Assembly (NCBI GenBank): GCA_964565895.1
Contig: CAZMGT010000007.1
Span: 17,515 to 81,514, forward strand
Source of the DNA: CAZMGT01 sp964565895
GTDB lineage: Bacteria > Armatimonadota > Zipacnadia > UBA1398 > CAZMGT01
Direction of reading: 5' to 3'
Length of the DNA stretch: 64,000 nt
Both the position numbers and the translations under genes were made by a program. This document shows, in pieces, positions 8,912 to 17,666 of the stretch (its first letter is position 1; every line of letters begins with the position of its first letter). The notes under the pieces are model-generated. The model saw only the letters and a list, made by a program, of their open reading frames with translations, had not been told where the DNA came from and searched no databases.

Positions 8912-9865
8912 TCAAAGTTTTCTCGCTACCCAATTTAACTTTGCTACCCGAATACCATCCAGCTTTGGCCGAAGCGCAGCGATATAGTCCTGCCCGTTGT
9001 ACCTGACGATCTCCGGAGCGGCAACAGGCAGGGTGCACACGAATAAACTGTCGTCGTTTATTCCGAAATACATGGGGTCTTTTGAGCGGTAGACGCTTGT
9101 TTGCGGGTTTGGCGAGTATCGCTGTGTGCGAAACAGGTAGTAGTAGCCGTGGCGAAAAACAACGTGCGGGCATTCTGCGGACCAGGCGTTTGTCCCCGCG
9201 CGCCCGCCAAACGCGACGATTTTCGACCCGCTCCAAGCCTTCAGGTCGCGCGACGTGCGGCAGTAAACCGCGCCCCGGCCGTCCGGGTGTGCGGTGTAAT
9301 AGCAGTGCCACAGGTCGCCCACCAAAATGGCCATTGGGTCGCGCGCGCCGGGCTCGTCGGGCGACTGGAATACAATGGACTTTCCCTCGGCGTTCCGCCA
9401 GCGGCGGAACGTCTTGCCGTCGGTGCTTGTGGCAAGGCAAATTTTGCTCCACCCGCCATAGAGCATGTAAAAGAGGTCGCCCACGCGCACCACGTGCGGC
9501 GCCTGCAGCCCGCCGGGTGATTCGCCGAACTGTGGGTCGGCCTGCATGGCGATGCCCATGGGCCGCCAGTCGCGGTCGGTAAGCGCTTGCCCCTCCCAGC
9601 GGTAGAACAGCCGGGTATTGCCCCCGCACAACGTGTGCCGAATGCACGACCAGAGCTGCCATGTGCCGTCGGCGGCTTGCCAGATGGCGAAGTCCACAGG
9701 CTGCTGCTTGGGGCCGGTGAGCTCTCCCAGGTCGGGGTTGCGGGCGATGGTCCACCACTCGCCATCGATCGTCGGGATAAGGGCCTGCCTGCTTTCGCCC
9801 GTTTCCCCCGCGGCACGTAGGGCAAGTGCCAGGCAGGCAACTAGCCCGCACAGCGCGGCGCTCAT
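8912..9865 (-). CDS. Secreted GH43/GH32-like five-bladed propeller protein
   Basis: 317 residues. The ATG gives MSAALCGLVACLALALRAAG, a signal peptide, with GGGAGGGCCGG upstream; the frame is open much further but that part is low complexity. The mature protein has repeated beta-propeller blades: FAIWQAADGTWQLWS, HVVRVGDLFYMLYGG, ARDPMAILVGDLWHCYYTA and CPHVVFRHGYYYLFRT. These resemble GH43/GH32/GH130-type glycosidases, where each blade repeat starts with an aromatic-rich strand. The catalytic acids are not certain: an aspartate in the first blade and the RDP motif in the middle are candidates. The neighbouring barrel hydrolase suggests cooperative degradation of one polysaccharide. It is divergent from the PhoD-like gene with a 175-base shared upstream region. 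Confidence 0.68.
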   Translation of the reverse strand: MSAALCGLVACLALALRAAGETGESRQALIPTIDGEWWTIARNPDLGELTGPKQQPVDFAIWQAADGTWQLWSCIRHTLCGGNTRLFYRWEGQALTDRDWRPMGIAMQADPQFGESPGGLQAPHVVRVGDLFYMLYGGWSKICLATSTDGKTFRRWRNAEGKSIVFQSPDEPGARDPMAILVGDLWHCYYTAHPDGRGAVYCRTSRDLKAWSGSKIVAFGGRAGTNAWSAECPHVVFRHGYYYLFRTQRYSPNPQTSVYRSKDPMYFGINDDSLFVCTLPVAAPEIVRYNGQDYIAALRPKLDGIRVAKLNWVARKL

Positions 9866-10040
9866 TTCCGGCCCTCCCGAGGCTGTTTGACAATCGGGCG
9901 CGCCGTTTGCCTTGCCGCGAGAAGCGACGCGGGCGCCCGTTGTCCCCGCGCGCGCAAGCCAATACGGCAGGTGCAGGGGCGATTCCTCCGAACTGAGCCT
10001 GCGGCGGGTTTGCCGAAAAAAAACAAGGGGGTGGGCCTTT

Positions 10041-11462
10041 GTGAGCGGCCGAATGTGGCGTTGGGCAATTGTTCTCGCTATCCTTCCCTTGTCGGCGCCG
10101 GGCGCCCAGGGGGCGCCTCGGCTAACCCACGGCCCGATTGTAGGGCACACCACCTCGCGCTCGGCGACGATTTGGGTGCGCGCCGATGGCCCGTGCGAGC
10201 TGCGCGTGCGTGCGCAGCAGGAGGGGGGCGGCGAAGCGATCGTCTCGCCGCGGGCGAAACTTGTTGCCGAGGACAACTTCTGCGGCACGGTGCAGCTCGT
10301 TGGGCTTTCGCCGAACACGGTCTACCGCTACACCGTGCTTCTCGACGGCGAGCCCCAGCGGGCGACGGTGGAGCAATGGTTTCGCACCTTCCCCCGCCCC
10401 GGCACGCGCGCAATAACTCGCGTTGGCTTTGGCCACTCGCTGGCGCGCGACCCTGGGGAGCAGATCACTTGGCGCGCGGTGGACGGCAAGCGGCCGGACC
10501 TGTTCATCCTTATGGGCGACAACATTTACTCCAACACCACCGACCCCGCCGTGCAGCGCCGGATGTACCTTAACTTTCGCGCCGACCGCTGGTTTGCCGC
10601 GTTTGCCGCGCATACGCCGATCTACGCCATTTGGGACGACCACGACTATGGGGAAAACAACTCCGACCGCAGGCAGCGGGGCAAGGAGCGCTCGCTGAAG
10701 ACGTTTTTCGAGATTTGGCCTAACCCGGCGCCCGAAGCGCGGCGCAGCAAGGGGATATGGTCGCGGTTTGTCATCGGCCGGGCGGAGTTTTTCCTGCTCG
10801 ATGTGCGCTATAACCGCTCGCCCGACAACGACCCCGACGGCCCGCAAAAGACGATGCTCGGGCGCGAGCAGCGCCAGTGGCTCGTGCGCGCGCTCGCCGC
10901 GTCAGGGGCGGACTTTAAGTTCCTCGTCTCCGGCAGTAGCTGGAACTGCGGCGGGCAAGAGGCGTGGAACCACCGCTATGCTTATGAGTACGACTGGCTG
11001 CTTGAGCAGATTCGGCGCTATCGGGTCACCGGCATAATCCTCCTCGGGGGCGACCAGCACGCCTGCAAAATTAGCGTTCGCCCGGGCGAGACGTGGGACG
11101 GGTATGACCTGCACGAGTGGATGGCGGGCAGGCTGTGGGAGCGGCGGCCGGAGAAGTGCGCGTTTGGCATGATTACCATGGACACGACGCGCACGCCGGC
11201 CACGGCAAAGCTTGAGTTTTTCGACTTGTACGGCAAGCCCAAGCAGGGCCGCCTCGTGCCCTATACCCCGGCCAAGGCGCCGGCGAAGCTGTGGGACGAG
11301 CTGCTCGACAAGCAGGGCGTGCCCCCCGAGCAAAAGCGGGCGGTTAAGCCCTCGCGCGAGCCGTGGGACGGGGAGATTCGCCCCAGCGGGGGGCTGTGGA
11401 AGCTGTTGCCGAAAAACACCGGCGAGGTAATATCGCTTGCGCAGTTGCAGTTTCCCCGCTAG
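10041..11462 (+). CDS. Secreted PhoD-like alkaline phosphatase/phosphodiesterase
   Basis: 473 residues with a signal peptide (MWRWAIVLAILPLSAPGAQG). I prefer a GTG start four codons upstream of that ATG because AAGGGGGTG sits 7 bases before it. A fibronectin-like N-terminal domain (SATIWVRADGPCELRVRAQQ) precedes the metallophosphatase domain. Metal-site motifs are LMGDNIYSNT (about residue 160), WDDHDYGENNSD (about 200) and GGDQHACK (about 335). PhoD enzymes cleave phosphomonoesters, phosphodiesters or teichoic-acid-like polymers outside the cytoplasm. The first motif, usually a cysteine- or aspartate-containing GSC(D) strand, reads RVGFGHSLARD here, so one metal ligand may be missing or changed. 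Substrate cannot be inferred. Confidence 0.8.
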   Translation: MSGRMWRWAIVLAILPLSAPGAQGAPRLTHGPIVGHTTSRSATIWVRADGPCELRVRAQQEGGGEAIVSPRAKLVAEDNFCGTVQLVGLSPNTVYRYTVLLDGEPQRATVEQWFRTFPRPGTRAITRVGFGHSLARDPGEQITWRAVDGKRPDLFILMGDNIYSNTTDPAVQRRMYLNFRADRWFAAFAAHTPIYAIWDDHDYGENNSDRRQRGKERSLKTFFEIWPNPAPEARRSKGIWSRFVIGRAEFFLLDVRYNRSPDNDPDGPQKTMLGREQRQWLVRALAASGADFKFLVSGSSWNCGGQEAWNHRYAYEYDWLLEQIRRYRVTGIILLGGDQHACKISVRPGETWDGYDLHEWMAGRLWERRPEKCAFGMITMDTTRTPATAKLEFFDLYGKPKQGRLVPYTPAKAPAKLWDELLDKQGVPPEQKRAVKPSREPWDGEIRPSGGLWKLLPKNTGEVISLAQLQFPR

Positions 11463-11518
11463 CGCCGGCCCTTGCCCTTTGGCAAAAGGTGGCAGCGGGG
11501 CAGTGCAGGAGGAAGCTT

Positions 11519-14500
11519 ATGCGGCGCGCCAAGGCAGTGGTGGCTTTCGCATTGCTCTTGCTTTGCTGCAGTCGGGCGGCGAGACAGCAGCCGAACCTGC
11601 TCGCCAACGGCGGGTTTGAGCAGCAACTGGCAGGCTGGGAGCTTATCCGCCCTCTGCCCCAAGGGACGGAGGTGCGCATCGAGGGCGCGACGCGGGCGTT
11701 TGGCAAAGCCTGCTTATATATCGTAAGCACGAACAAGGGCGAGTTTAAGCCGGTCGGCGTTCGCCAGGGAGTCTCTGTAACGGGCGGGCGGGAGTATGAG
11801 CTTTCGCTCTTTTGCAAAAACAGCGAGCTTGCCTCGTCGGCGGGCGTTTTTGTCGAGATATTCGATGCCGCGGGCAAGCGCCTGAGCGGGCAGTGGGCGG
11901 TAGTCATTCCCACGTGGAGGGGAAGCTGGCGCGAGCAAAAGCGCACGCTGCGCCTGCCCAAGTCGGCGGTGCGCGTGGTGCTCTCGCTCGCTCTGAACGG
12001 CCCGGGCGAGGTGTGGTTCGACGAAGTGTCGCTCGCTGCCCTGCAGAGGCGGCCGGAGAAAGTTGCCCAGCGCCTTTCGCTTGCGCTAAAGCTTTCGCGC
12101 AAACCTTGCGCCCAGCCCCTGTTCTGTCTTCTCGCGGGCGACCCTGACCGCGACGGGCAAGACGAGCTGCTCCTCGGCCGGCTGGACAACCTTGTTGTCC
12201 TGCAAGATAAGGGCCAGCCGCGGCTTAAGCTCGATGTCGGCGGGCTGCCTGTATCCCTCGCTCTGGGCGATGTCGCCGGCGATGAGGAAGAGGAAATCGC
12301 CGTCGCTTCCATGGACGTTGCCGAAAACGTATATCTGTTCGACCTCGCCGGCCGGCTGCTTTGGAAGCGCCCGTTTGACGACAACCGCTGCGCCCGCGTG
12401 GCCATCGGCGACTTGAACGGCGACGGCAAGGGCGAGGTTGTCGTCGGCTCGGGTAACACGGTCTACGCCCTGTCCGGCGCGGGAAAAGAGCTGTGGCAGG
12501 CAAACTTCGGCGGCCCCCGTGTGGCGGGCCTTGCCGTAGGCGACATTAACGGCGACGAAAAAGCGGAGGTCGTCGTGGGCTTTGAGGCGCAAGGGCTCTT
12601 TCTCGCCGCGCTGGACAGCGCCGGGCATAGGCTGTGGGCATTCCGCCCGCCGGACATTGCCGGCTCGCTCACCGTGTCTACGGTAAACATCGCCGACCTG
12701 GACGGCGACCAAGCGCCGGAGATCGTCGCCGGGGCAAGCGGGGGCCGGGCGTTTGTCCTGCGCGGAGATGGCTCGGAGAAATGGCGCTTTACCCCGCGCG
12801 AGCGCGCGCGCGACATTGCCCTGGCCGCGGCAAGCGATGTGTTGCCCGAGGTGCGCGGGAGGGAGGTTATTCTCTGCGGGCGGCGGAGCCTGCGCGTTTT
12901 GCGCAGCGACGGCGCGGAGCTGTTCTCCTGCGCCAGCCGCCTGCCCATTATGGACTTCTCGCCCTCGCCCACTGCCCCAGCGCTGCTTTATCTGGGTTCG
13001 GGCGGCTTTCACGACGGGGCATACTATGAGCTGGCCCTGTTGCGCGGGAAGGAAAACGACCTAGAGAGCTTCGCGCGAGACGACCCCTGCGTGCGCGAGG
13101 CCGAGCGGGTGTATCAGGCGGTGCAGGCAATGGCCCCGCTCGCCCTGCCCGAGGCGGTGCGCCCGGGGCGCAAGTTTCGCATTATCCTGTTCGTCAGCCC
13201 ACCCACGCGCGAGCGCATTTTGCGCGTGTGGCAGTTCGTGCGCGAGCGGCAAAGCGCCGAGCTTGAGTTTGTCCTTATGTTTTGGATGAAGGAGCTCCCC
13301 GTGGAGCTCCACCGCAGCGCCCCCATCTCGCAGGAGCAAATCGTTAACGTCGCGCGCATTTGCGAGGAAAACGAAATCCCCTTTTTGTTCTTCTGCGACC
13401 ACGGCGCGCGGCCGTGGATAACCCTAGAGACGGCGCGGAAGACGGTCGAGGCCGCGCCGCGCTACTGCCGCGGGTTTTACCTTGCCGAGAACGTCTATGA
13501 GTATCCCTCCGACGTGTTCTGGCAGTGGATGGATTGGGTGGATGGGCTGCTTGAGCTGTGCGCGGCGCATGGCAAGAAGGTTGTTTTTAAGGAAATGTAC
13601 GACTGCTGGGCGTTTCTCGTGGCCGACCGGCGCGTAGCCGAGCGCTGGTTTAAGCCGCAGTATCGCTCGGTAATCGTCCCCATGCTCGCAAGCAACAACG
13701 CCCACGCCCCGGAGCTGACAATCGGGGGCATGGTTGGCCTGTGGCTTGCCGGAGCGGTGGACGACTGGGGGATGTCGAGCCAGCACTGGAACGTTAACTG
13801 GCAGATCGTAACCAAGGTCGAGCACGAAAGCGTTTGCCCGCCGGACATTATCTTTCGCATGGACCTTGCCGCGGCGGCTTTAGGCTGTTCGTATTTCCAC
13901 ATCGAGGGCGGGCAGAAGTTCCTCACGCGCCAGGTAACGCTCGACCCCGAGGCAAAGCTGCACCGCGAGCTTTTGCAGGAGCTAATGCGCAAGCGGGCGC
14001 TGCTTCCCCCGGCGCCGGAGCAGGTCGTAGGGCTGTCGCCGCTGGCTATTGTCTATGATCGCCCATCTCCGCCGGCCGGCGCGGGCAAAGTAGGCAGCCC
14101 GGCGGGGCGGGTGGGCACGCCCCTGCGCGAGGGCTTTCTCGGCGTGCGCTGTTGCGTGCAAACGGTGCCCCGCTACTACTTCGGCGCCTACGCCTACGGC
14201 CTGACGCGCTTCTGCCAGGGGCTCTTCCCCCAAACGCCGTTTGGCCTTGTGCCCATCGTCCCCGCGCTGTGCGCGCAGGGCCTGGGCGGGGGGCGCACGC
14301 TGGTGGTCACCGACGGCAACCGCGTGCGCCTGGGCGGCAGGTGGCTCGCTCCGGACGAGGCGCGGGGCGAGGTGGAACGGCTCTTGGCGCAGCGCGCAGC
14401 GGAGCTTCCCCTGCGCGCCGAGGGGGCGTTCCTCTCTGCGCAACGGTGGGGCGGAGAGTATCGCGCGGTGCTCATTGACCCGGGCTACCTCAACCCGCGC

Positions 14501-14650
14501 GGGGCGCGGGCGAAGCTGTTTGGCCCAGCCCTTTCCGGCGGTGCCGTGGTGCGCGATGTGCTCTCCGGCGAGCGGCTGGCTGTGCGCGGGGGCGCGGTGG
14601 AGCTCGTCGTGCCCCCGGGCGGCTTTCGCATTCTCTCCGTAAAGCGCTAG
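11519..14650 (+). CDS. Large secreted protein: CBM-like, FG-GAP repeat propeller and GH98-like catalytic region
   Basis: 1,043 residues from an ATG preceded by GCAGGAGGAAGC. Signal peptide residues 1-25. A jelly-roll carbohydrate-binding-like domain (NLLANGGFEQQLAGW) covers about 25-180. Calcium-binding FG-GAP/integrin-type repeats follow from about 205 to 420, with DPDRDGQDELLLG, DLNGDGKGEVVVG, DINGDEKAEVVVG and DLDGDQAPEIVAG. The C-terminal 500 residues have barrel-like strands such as YLAENVYEYP and WGMSSQHWNVNWQ and resemble GH98-type proteins, but this is by eye only. It follows the PhoD-like gene by 56 bases. A repeat propeller joined to a carbohydrate-acting domain suggests extracellular polysaccharide recognition and cleavage. 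The catalytic residues are not identified, so the enzyme class is tentative. Confidence 0.6.
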   Translation: MRRAKAVVAFALLLLCCSRAARQQPNLLANGGFEQQLAGWELIRPLPQGTEVRIEGATRAFGKACLYIVSTNKGEFKPVGVRQGVSVTGGREYELSLFCKNSELASSAGVFVEIFDAAGKRLSGQWAVVIPTWRGSWREQKRTLRLPKSAVRVVLSLALNGPGEVWFDEVSLAALQRRPEKVAQRLSLALKLSRKPCAQPLFCLLAGDPDRDGQDELLLGRLDNLVVLQDKGQPRLKLDVGGLPVSLALGDVAGDEEEEIAVASMDVAENVYLFDLAGRLLWKRPFDDNRCARVAIGDLNGDGKGEVVVGSGNTVYALSGAGKELWQANFGGPRVAGLAVGDINGDEKAEVVVGFEAQGLFLAALDSAGHRLWAFRPPDIAGSLTVSTVNIADLDGDQAPEIVAGASGGRAFVLRGDGSEKWRFTPRERARDIALAAASDVLPEVRGREVILCGRRSLRVLRSDGAELFSCASRLPIMDFSPSPTAPALLYLGSGGFHDGAYYELALLRGKENDLESFARDDPCVREAERVYQAVQAMAPLALPEAVRPGRKFRIILFVSPPTRERILRVWQFVRERQSAELEFVLMFWMKELPVELHRSAPISQEQIVNVARICEENEIPFLFFCDHGARPWITLETARKTVEAAPRYCRGFYLAENVYEYPSDVFWQWMDWVDGLLELCAAHGKKVVFKEMYDCWAFLVADRRVAERWFKPQYRSVIVPMLASNNAHAPELTIGGMVGLWLAGAVDDWGMSSQHWNVNWQIVTKVEHESVCPPDIIFRMDLAAAALGCSYFHIEGGQKFLTRQVTLDPEAKLHRELLQELMRKRALLPPAPEQVVGLSPLAIVYDRPSPPAGAGKVGSPAGRVGTPLREGFLGVRCCVQTVPRYYFGAYAYGLTRFCQGLFPQTPFGLVPIVPALCAQGLGGGRTLVVTDGNRVRLGGRWLAPDEARGEVERLLAQRAAELPLRAEGAFLSAQRWGGEYRAVLIDPGYLNPRGARAKLFGPALSGGAVVRDVLSGERLAVRGGAVELVVPPGGFRILSVKR

Positions 14651-14708
14651 CGAAAACGCCTTTGGCGGGCGAGAAAAAGGCAGGACATTGCCCCTCGCCG
14701 GGGAACGG

Positions 14709-14714
14709 TATAAG
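14709..14714 (+). promoter_or_regulatory. Possible -10 box (TATAAG) ahead of the isomerase gene
   Basis: TATAAG matches five of six consensus positions and lies 32 bases before the isomerase start, with TTGCCC at 14688-14693 as a possible -35 (15-base spacer, one or two shorter than usual). It sits in the only non-coding stretch between the FG-GAP protein and the isomerase, so a promoter is expected here. Confidence 0.35.
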
Positions 14715-14746
14715 TGCAGTGAGCCGCTGCCGCGAGGCGAGGCTGG

Positions 14747-15583
14747 ATGATCCCGAGCCTTAACCCAACGATCGTCGGCCAGATGCCCCTCGAGGAGTTT
14801 GTGCGCACGGCGGGCCGCGTGGGCTATGGCGGGGCCGACCTCAATATCCACGCCGCGGCGGAGATGGCCGAGCGCAAGGGCGTAGAGGCCGTGCGCAAGC
14901 TGTTTGACTCCGCGGGCGTGCGCCCGGCGGCGTTTGGGCTTCCCGTAGACTTTCGCGCAAGCGAGGAGCGCTTTCAGGCGGGGCTTGCCGAGCTGCCCGC
15001 GCTGTGTGAGCTCGCCGTGGCCCTCGACTGCCCGCGTACGTGCACGTGGATTATGCCCGGCTCCGACGAGCTGGACTACGAGGAAAACATGGCCTTTCAC
15101 GTGAGCCGGCTTCGCCCGGTGATGGACATCCTCCGCGATCACGGGGTTCGCTTCGGGATAGAATTCGTCGCCCCCGCTCACGTGCGCCAGGGGAAGAAGT
15201 ACGAGTTTATCCACACTATTGCCGGCGCGCTGGAGCTTGCCGACCGCTTGGGCGAGGGGGCAGGGCTGCTGCTTGATTCGTTCCACTGGTTTACCAGCGG
15301 GGCAACGGTGGACGACCTGCTTGCCCTGGGGCGCGAGCGCATTGTGCACGTGCACGTTAACGACGCCCCCGACCGGCCGCTTGCCGAGCAGCGCGACAAC
15401 GAGCGACTGTTGCCGGGCGAGGGGGTTATTGACCTGCGCGGGTTTCTCGGGGCGCTCAAGCAGATGGGCTATCGCGACTTTCTGTCCATCGAGGTTCTCG
15501 GGCCGCGGCCGAAGGAGTTCGAGCCGGAGCAGGCGGCGCGGCGCTGCCTTGCCGGGCTGCATGCCATCCTCGGGCAGCTTTAG
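14747..15583 (+). CDS. Sugar phosphate isomerase/epimerase (xylose isomerase-like TIM barrel)
   Basis: 278 residues, typical family length. The metal-binding pattern of this barrel family is visible in order: GIEFVAP (glutamate, about residue 143), LLDSFHWF (aspartate/histidine, about 180), HVHVNDAP (about 203) and SIEVLGP (about 247). These proteins isomerise or epimerise ketoses, inosose-type compounds or 3-keto sugars, usually with a divalent metal in the cytoplasm. The ATG is preceded by GAGGCGAGG. The next gene, an amidohydrolase, is 33 bases downstream, so the pair is probably one unit. Along with the Gfo/Idh/MocA and DUF1080 genes further on, it fits a pathway for modified sugars, but the substrate is not shown by sequence. 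Confidence 0.82.
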   Translation: MIPSLNPTIVGQMPLEEFVRTAGRVGYGGADLNIHAAAEMAERKGVEAVRKLFDSAGVRPAAFGLPVDFRASEERFQAGLAELPALCELAVALDCPRTCTWIMPGSDELDYEENMAFHVSRLRPVMDILRDHGVRFGIEFVAPAHVRQGKKYEFIHTIAGALELADRLGEGAGLLLDSFHWFTSGATVDDLLALGRERIVHVHVNDAPDRPLAEQRDNERLLPGEGVIDLRGFLGALKQMGYRDFLSIEVLGPRPKEFEPEQAARRCLAGLHAILGQL

Positions 15584-15616
15584 CCCAACCTGTGCATCGC
15601 GGGAGGGTGTCGCCGC

Positions 15617-16390
15617 ATGGTTATTGACGCACACGCGCACCTAGAAGCAGAAGAGGACTACGTTAACGGTCTGCTGCGCGCCGCGGATGAACACGGAATC
15701 GACAAGATTTGCCTCAGCGCGCTGGGGCCGCAGTATGGGATGCCCTCGAACGACGCCGTGCGCGAGGCGTTTCGCGCGCATCCGGACCGCATCGTGGGCG
15801 TGGGCACCCTGCGCCCGGGGATCGACCAGCCCGAGGCGATAGACCGCCTGGCCGACGAGGGGTTTCGCGCGATAAAGTTCACCTCGCCCGCGGGCCCCTA
15901 TGACAGCCCGGAGTTCTTCCCTCTTTACGAGCGCGCCGAGGCGCGGCATCTGCCCGCCCTGGTGCACTGCACGATCCTCCCCCGCCACGCGCACGACAAG
16001 CGCTATAACGTCAACTCCGCCTGGCTGCGGCCAATTTTTCTCGACGCCGTGGCCCGCCATTTCCCGGGGTTGACGATCATCATCCCCCACCTCGGCGTGC
16101 CCTGGCACGAGGAGACGGCAATGCTCGCCCGCGTGCACCCTAACGTTTATGTAGACCTCACCGGCGACGCGGTGGGCTGGCGCCAGCACAAGGAGATCTC
16201 CTGGTTTCGCGAGACGCTATGGTGGACGGGCGCATTTGAGAAAGTCGTCTTCGGCACGGACGTTCACTACCGCCACTTTGGCCTCGTGTTGGAGGACATG
16301 AACCGCATTTTCGAGGGGATACAGCTTGACGAGCAGACGCGGCGCAAGGTAATGGGAGAGACGATGGCCCGGCTGCTCGGGCTGAGCTAG
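15617..16390 (+). CDS. Amidohydrolase 2 family metal-dependent hydrolase
   Basis: 257 residues. The protein starts MVIDAHAHLEAEEDYV, the first beta strand with the DAHAH metal site of amidohydrolase-2 enzymes. Other signatures are ALVHCTILPRHAHDKR in the middle (histidine ligand), TIIIPHLGVPWHEE (histidine) and VVFGTDVHYRHF with the conserved aspartate near residue 220. Members are lactonases, decarboxylases or hydrolases; without a local substrate clue the reaction is open, although lactone hydrolysis after sugar oxidation is a common role. The ATG is preceded by GGGAGGGTG. It is paired with the sugar isomerase and followed by a terminator-like hairpin. Confidence 0.82.
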   Translation: MVIDAHAHLEAEEDYVNGLLRAADEHGIDKICLSALGPQYGMPSNDAVREAFRAHPDRIVGVGTLRPGIDQPEAIDRLADEGFRAIKFTSPAGPYDSPEFFPLYERAEARHLPALVHCTILPRHAHDKRYNVNSAWLRPIFLDAVARHFPGLTIIIPHLGVPWHEETAMLARVHPNVYVDLTGDAVGWRQHKEISWFRETLWWTGAFEKVVFGTDVHYRHFGLVLEDMNRIFEGIQLDEQTRRKVMGETMARLLGLS

Positions 16391-16493
16391 CGCGGGGCGC
16401 GAAAAAAGCAAAACAAAGGATCTTCGCGGCGCGGCGGAGAATAGCGGAAGTTGCGCAAGGGGAGGAGATTCCCCCAAGGAGAACAACACAGGG

Positions 16494-16519
16494 CCTGCCC
16501 GCACGCGCGGGCAGGTTTT
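16494..16519 (+). terminator. Terminator-like hairpin before gap
   Basis: A perfect 9-bp inverted repeat CCTGCCCGC/GCGGGCAGG (16494-16502 and 16507-16515) with a 4-base loop, followed by TTTT. It is 104 bases after the amidohydrolase stop and 22 bases before the gap start, so it may end the upstream transcript or act as a leader element. The T-run is short, so efficiency is uncertain. Confidence 0.6.
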
Positions 16520-16541
16520 GGTGAATTGGAGGCGAGAAACC

Positions 16542-17555
16542 GTGGCAGTAAAGGTCGGCATCAACGGGTTCGGGCGCATCGGTCGGCAGGTATACAAGGC
16601 GATCCACGACCACTATGCCGATGAGATCGACGTCGTCGCCGTCAACGACATTACCGACCCGGAGACGAACGCACACCTGCTGAAGTACGACTCCAATTAC
16701 GGCCGGTTCGAAGCGGACATTCGCGTGGAGGGCGACAAGCTGCGCGTGGACGACGACGAGTTTCTCGTCCTCTGCGAGCGCGACCCGGCAAACCTCCCCT
16801 GGGGCGAGCTGGGCGCGGAGATCGTCGTGGAGAGCACCGGCGTGTTCCGCGACCGCGAGAGCGCGAGCAAGCATATTACCGCCGGGGCGAAGAAGGTGAT
16901 CATTAGTGCGCCGGCCAAGGGCGAGGACATTACCCTCGTCCTCGGGGTAAACGACGACGCCTATGACCCGGCGAACCACCACATTATCTCCAACGCCTCG
17001 TGCACGACGAACTGCCTCGCCCCGGTATGCAAGGTGCTTGACGACAACTTTGGCATCGAGCGCGGGCTGATGACCACCGTGCACTCGTATACCAACGACC
17101 AGCGCGTGCTCGACCTGCCCCACAAGGACCTGCGCCGGGCGCGCGCGGCCGCGCTGAACATTATCCCCACGACCACCGGCGCGGCGAAGGCCATCGGCCT
17201 CGTCATGCCCAAGCTCAAGGGCAAGCTCGACGGCTTTGCCATGCGTGTTCCCACGCCCACCGTCTCCGTGGTGGACCTGACCGTGGTCCTGAGCAAGGAG
17301 ACGACGGCGGAGGAGATTAACGCTGCGTTTAAGGCGGCCGCGGAAGGCCCGATGAACGGCATCCTCGGGTTTGAGGAAGAGCCGCTCGTCTCCATGGACT
17401 TCAAGGGCGACCCCCGCTCGTCGATCGTCGACGGCCCCTCGACCACGGTGATCGAGGGCACCCTGGCCAAGGTCGTGAGCTGGTACGACAACGAGTGGGG
17501 CTACTCCATGCGCGTCGCCGACCTGATTAAGTTCATGATCGACAAGGGGCTCTAG
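16542..17555 (+). CDS. gap: Glyceraldehyde-3-phosphate dehydrogenase
   Basis: 337 residues. The GTG start giving MAVKVGINGFGRIGRQ is preceded by GGAGGCG at 7 bases; an in-frame TTG lies 24 bases further upstream but lacks a ribosome site. The NAD-binding motif GINGFGRIG is at residues 6-14 and the catalytic cysteine is C154 in SNASCTTNCLA. It oxidises and phosphorylates glyceraldehyde-3-phosphate to 1,3-bisphosphoglycerate in the cytoplasm. It heads the classical gap-pgk-tpiA glycolytic set, with a terminator-like hairpin between gap and pgk. WYDNEWGYSMRVADL near the C-terminus is the usual family end. No unusual feature is seen. Confidence 0.98.
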   Translation: MAVKVGINGFGRIGRQVYKAIHDHYADEIDVVAVNDITDPETNAHLLKYDSNYGRFEADIRVEGDKLRVDDDEFLVLCERDPANLPWGELGAEIVVESTGVFRDRESASKHITAGAKKVIISAPAKGEDITLVLGVNDDAYDPANHHIISNASCTTNCLAPVCKVLDDNFGIERGLMTTVHSYTNDQRVLDLPHKDLRRARAAALNIIPTTTGAAKAIGLVMPKLKGKLDGFAMRVPTPTVSVVDLTVVLSKETTAEEINAAFKAAAEGPMNGILGFEEEPLVSMDFKGDPRSSIVDGPSTTVIEGTLAKVVSWYDNEWGYSMRVADLIKFMIDKGL

Positions 17556-17595
17556 CGCGGCGCGCGAAAGCCACGCCGTGCGGCGACGCGGGCGA

Positions 17596-17623
17596 GCCCT
17601 CCGACCTTGTCGGAGGGCTTCTT
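17596..17623 (+). terminator. Hairpin between gap and pgk
   Basis: A perfect 9-bp stem GCCCTCCGA/TCGGAGGGC with the 5-base loop CCTTG, followed by TTCTTG. Between gap and pgk such a hairpin could be a partial terminator lowering expression of the distal genes, an RNA-processing or stabilising structure, or a full terminator with a separate pgk promoter. The weak T-run makes partial action likeliest. Confidence 0.55.
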
Positions 17624-17666
17624 GCACCGGCGAGCGGTTACTCTCGCAGAGCGGAGGTTTTGCGCC

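Noticed and set aside
9887..9892. TTGACA between the divergent GH43-like and PhoD-like genes
   Set aside because: No acceptable -10 box 16-18 bases downstream on the plus strand, so it is probably chance.
13982..15640. Minus-strand 550-codon open frame across the isomerase
   Set aside because: Same reason: composition typical of an antisense shadow, while the plus-strand isomerase has its full metal-site pattern.
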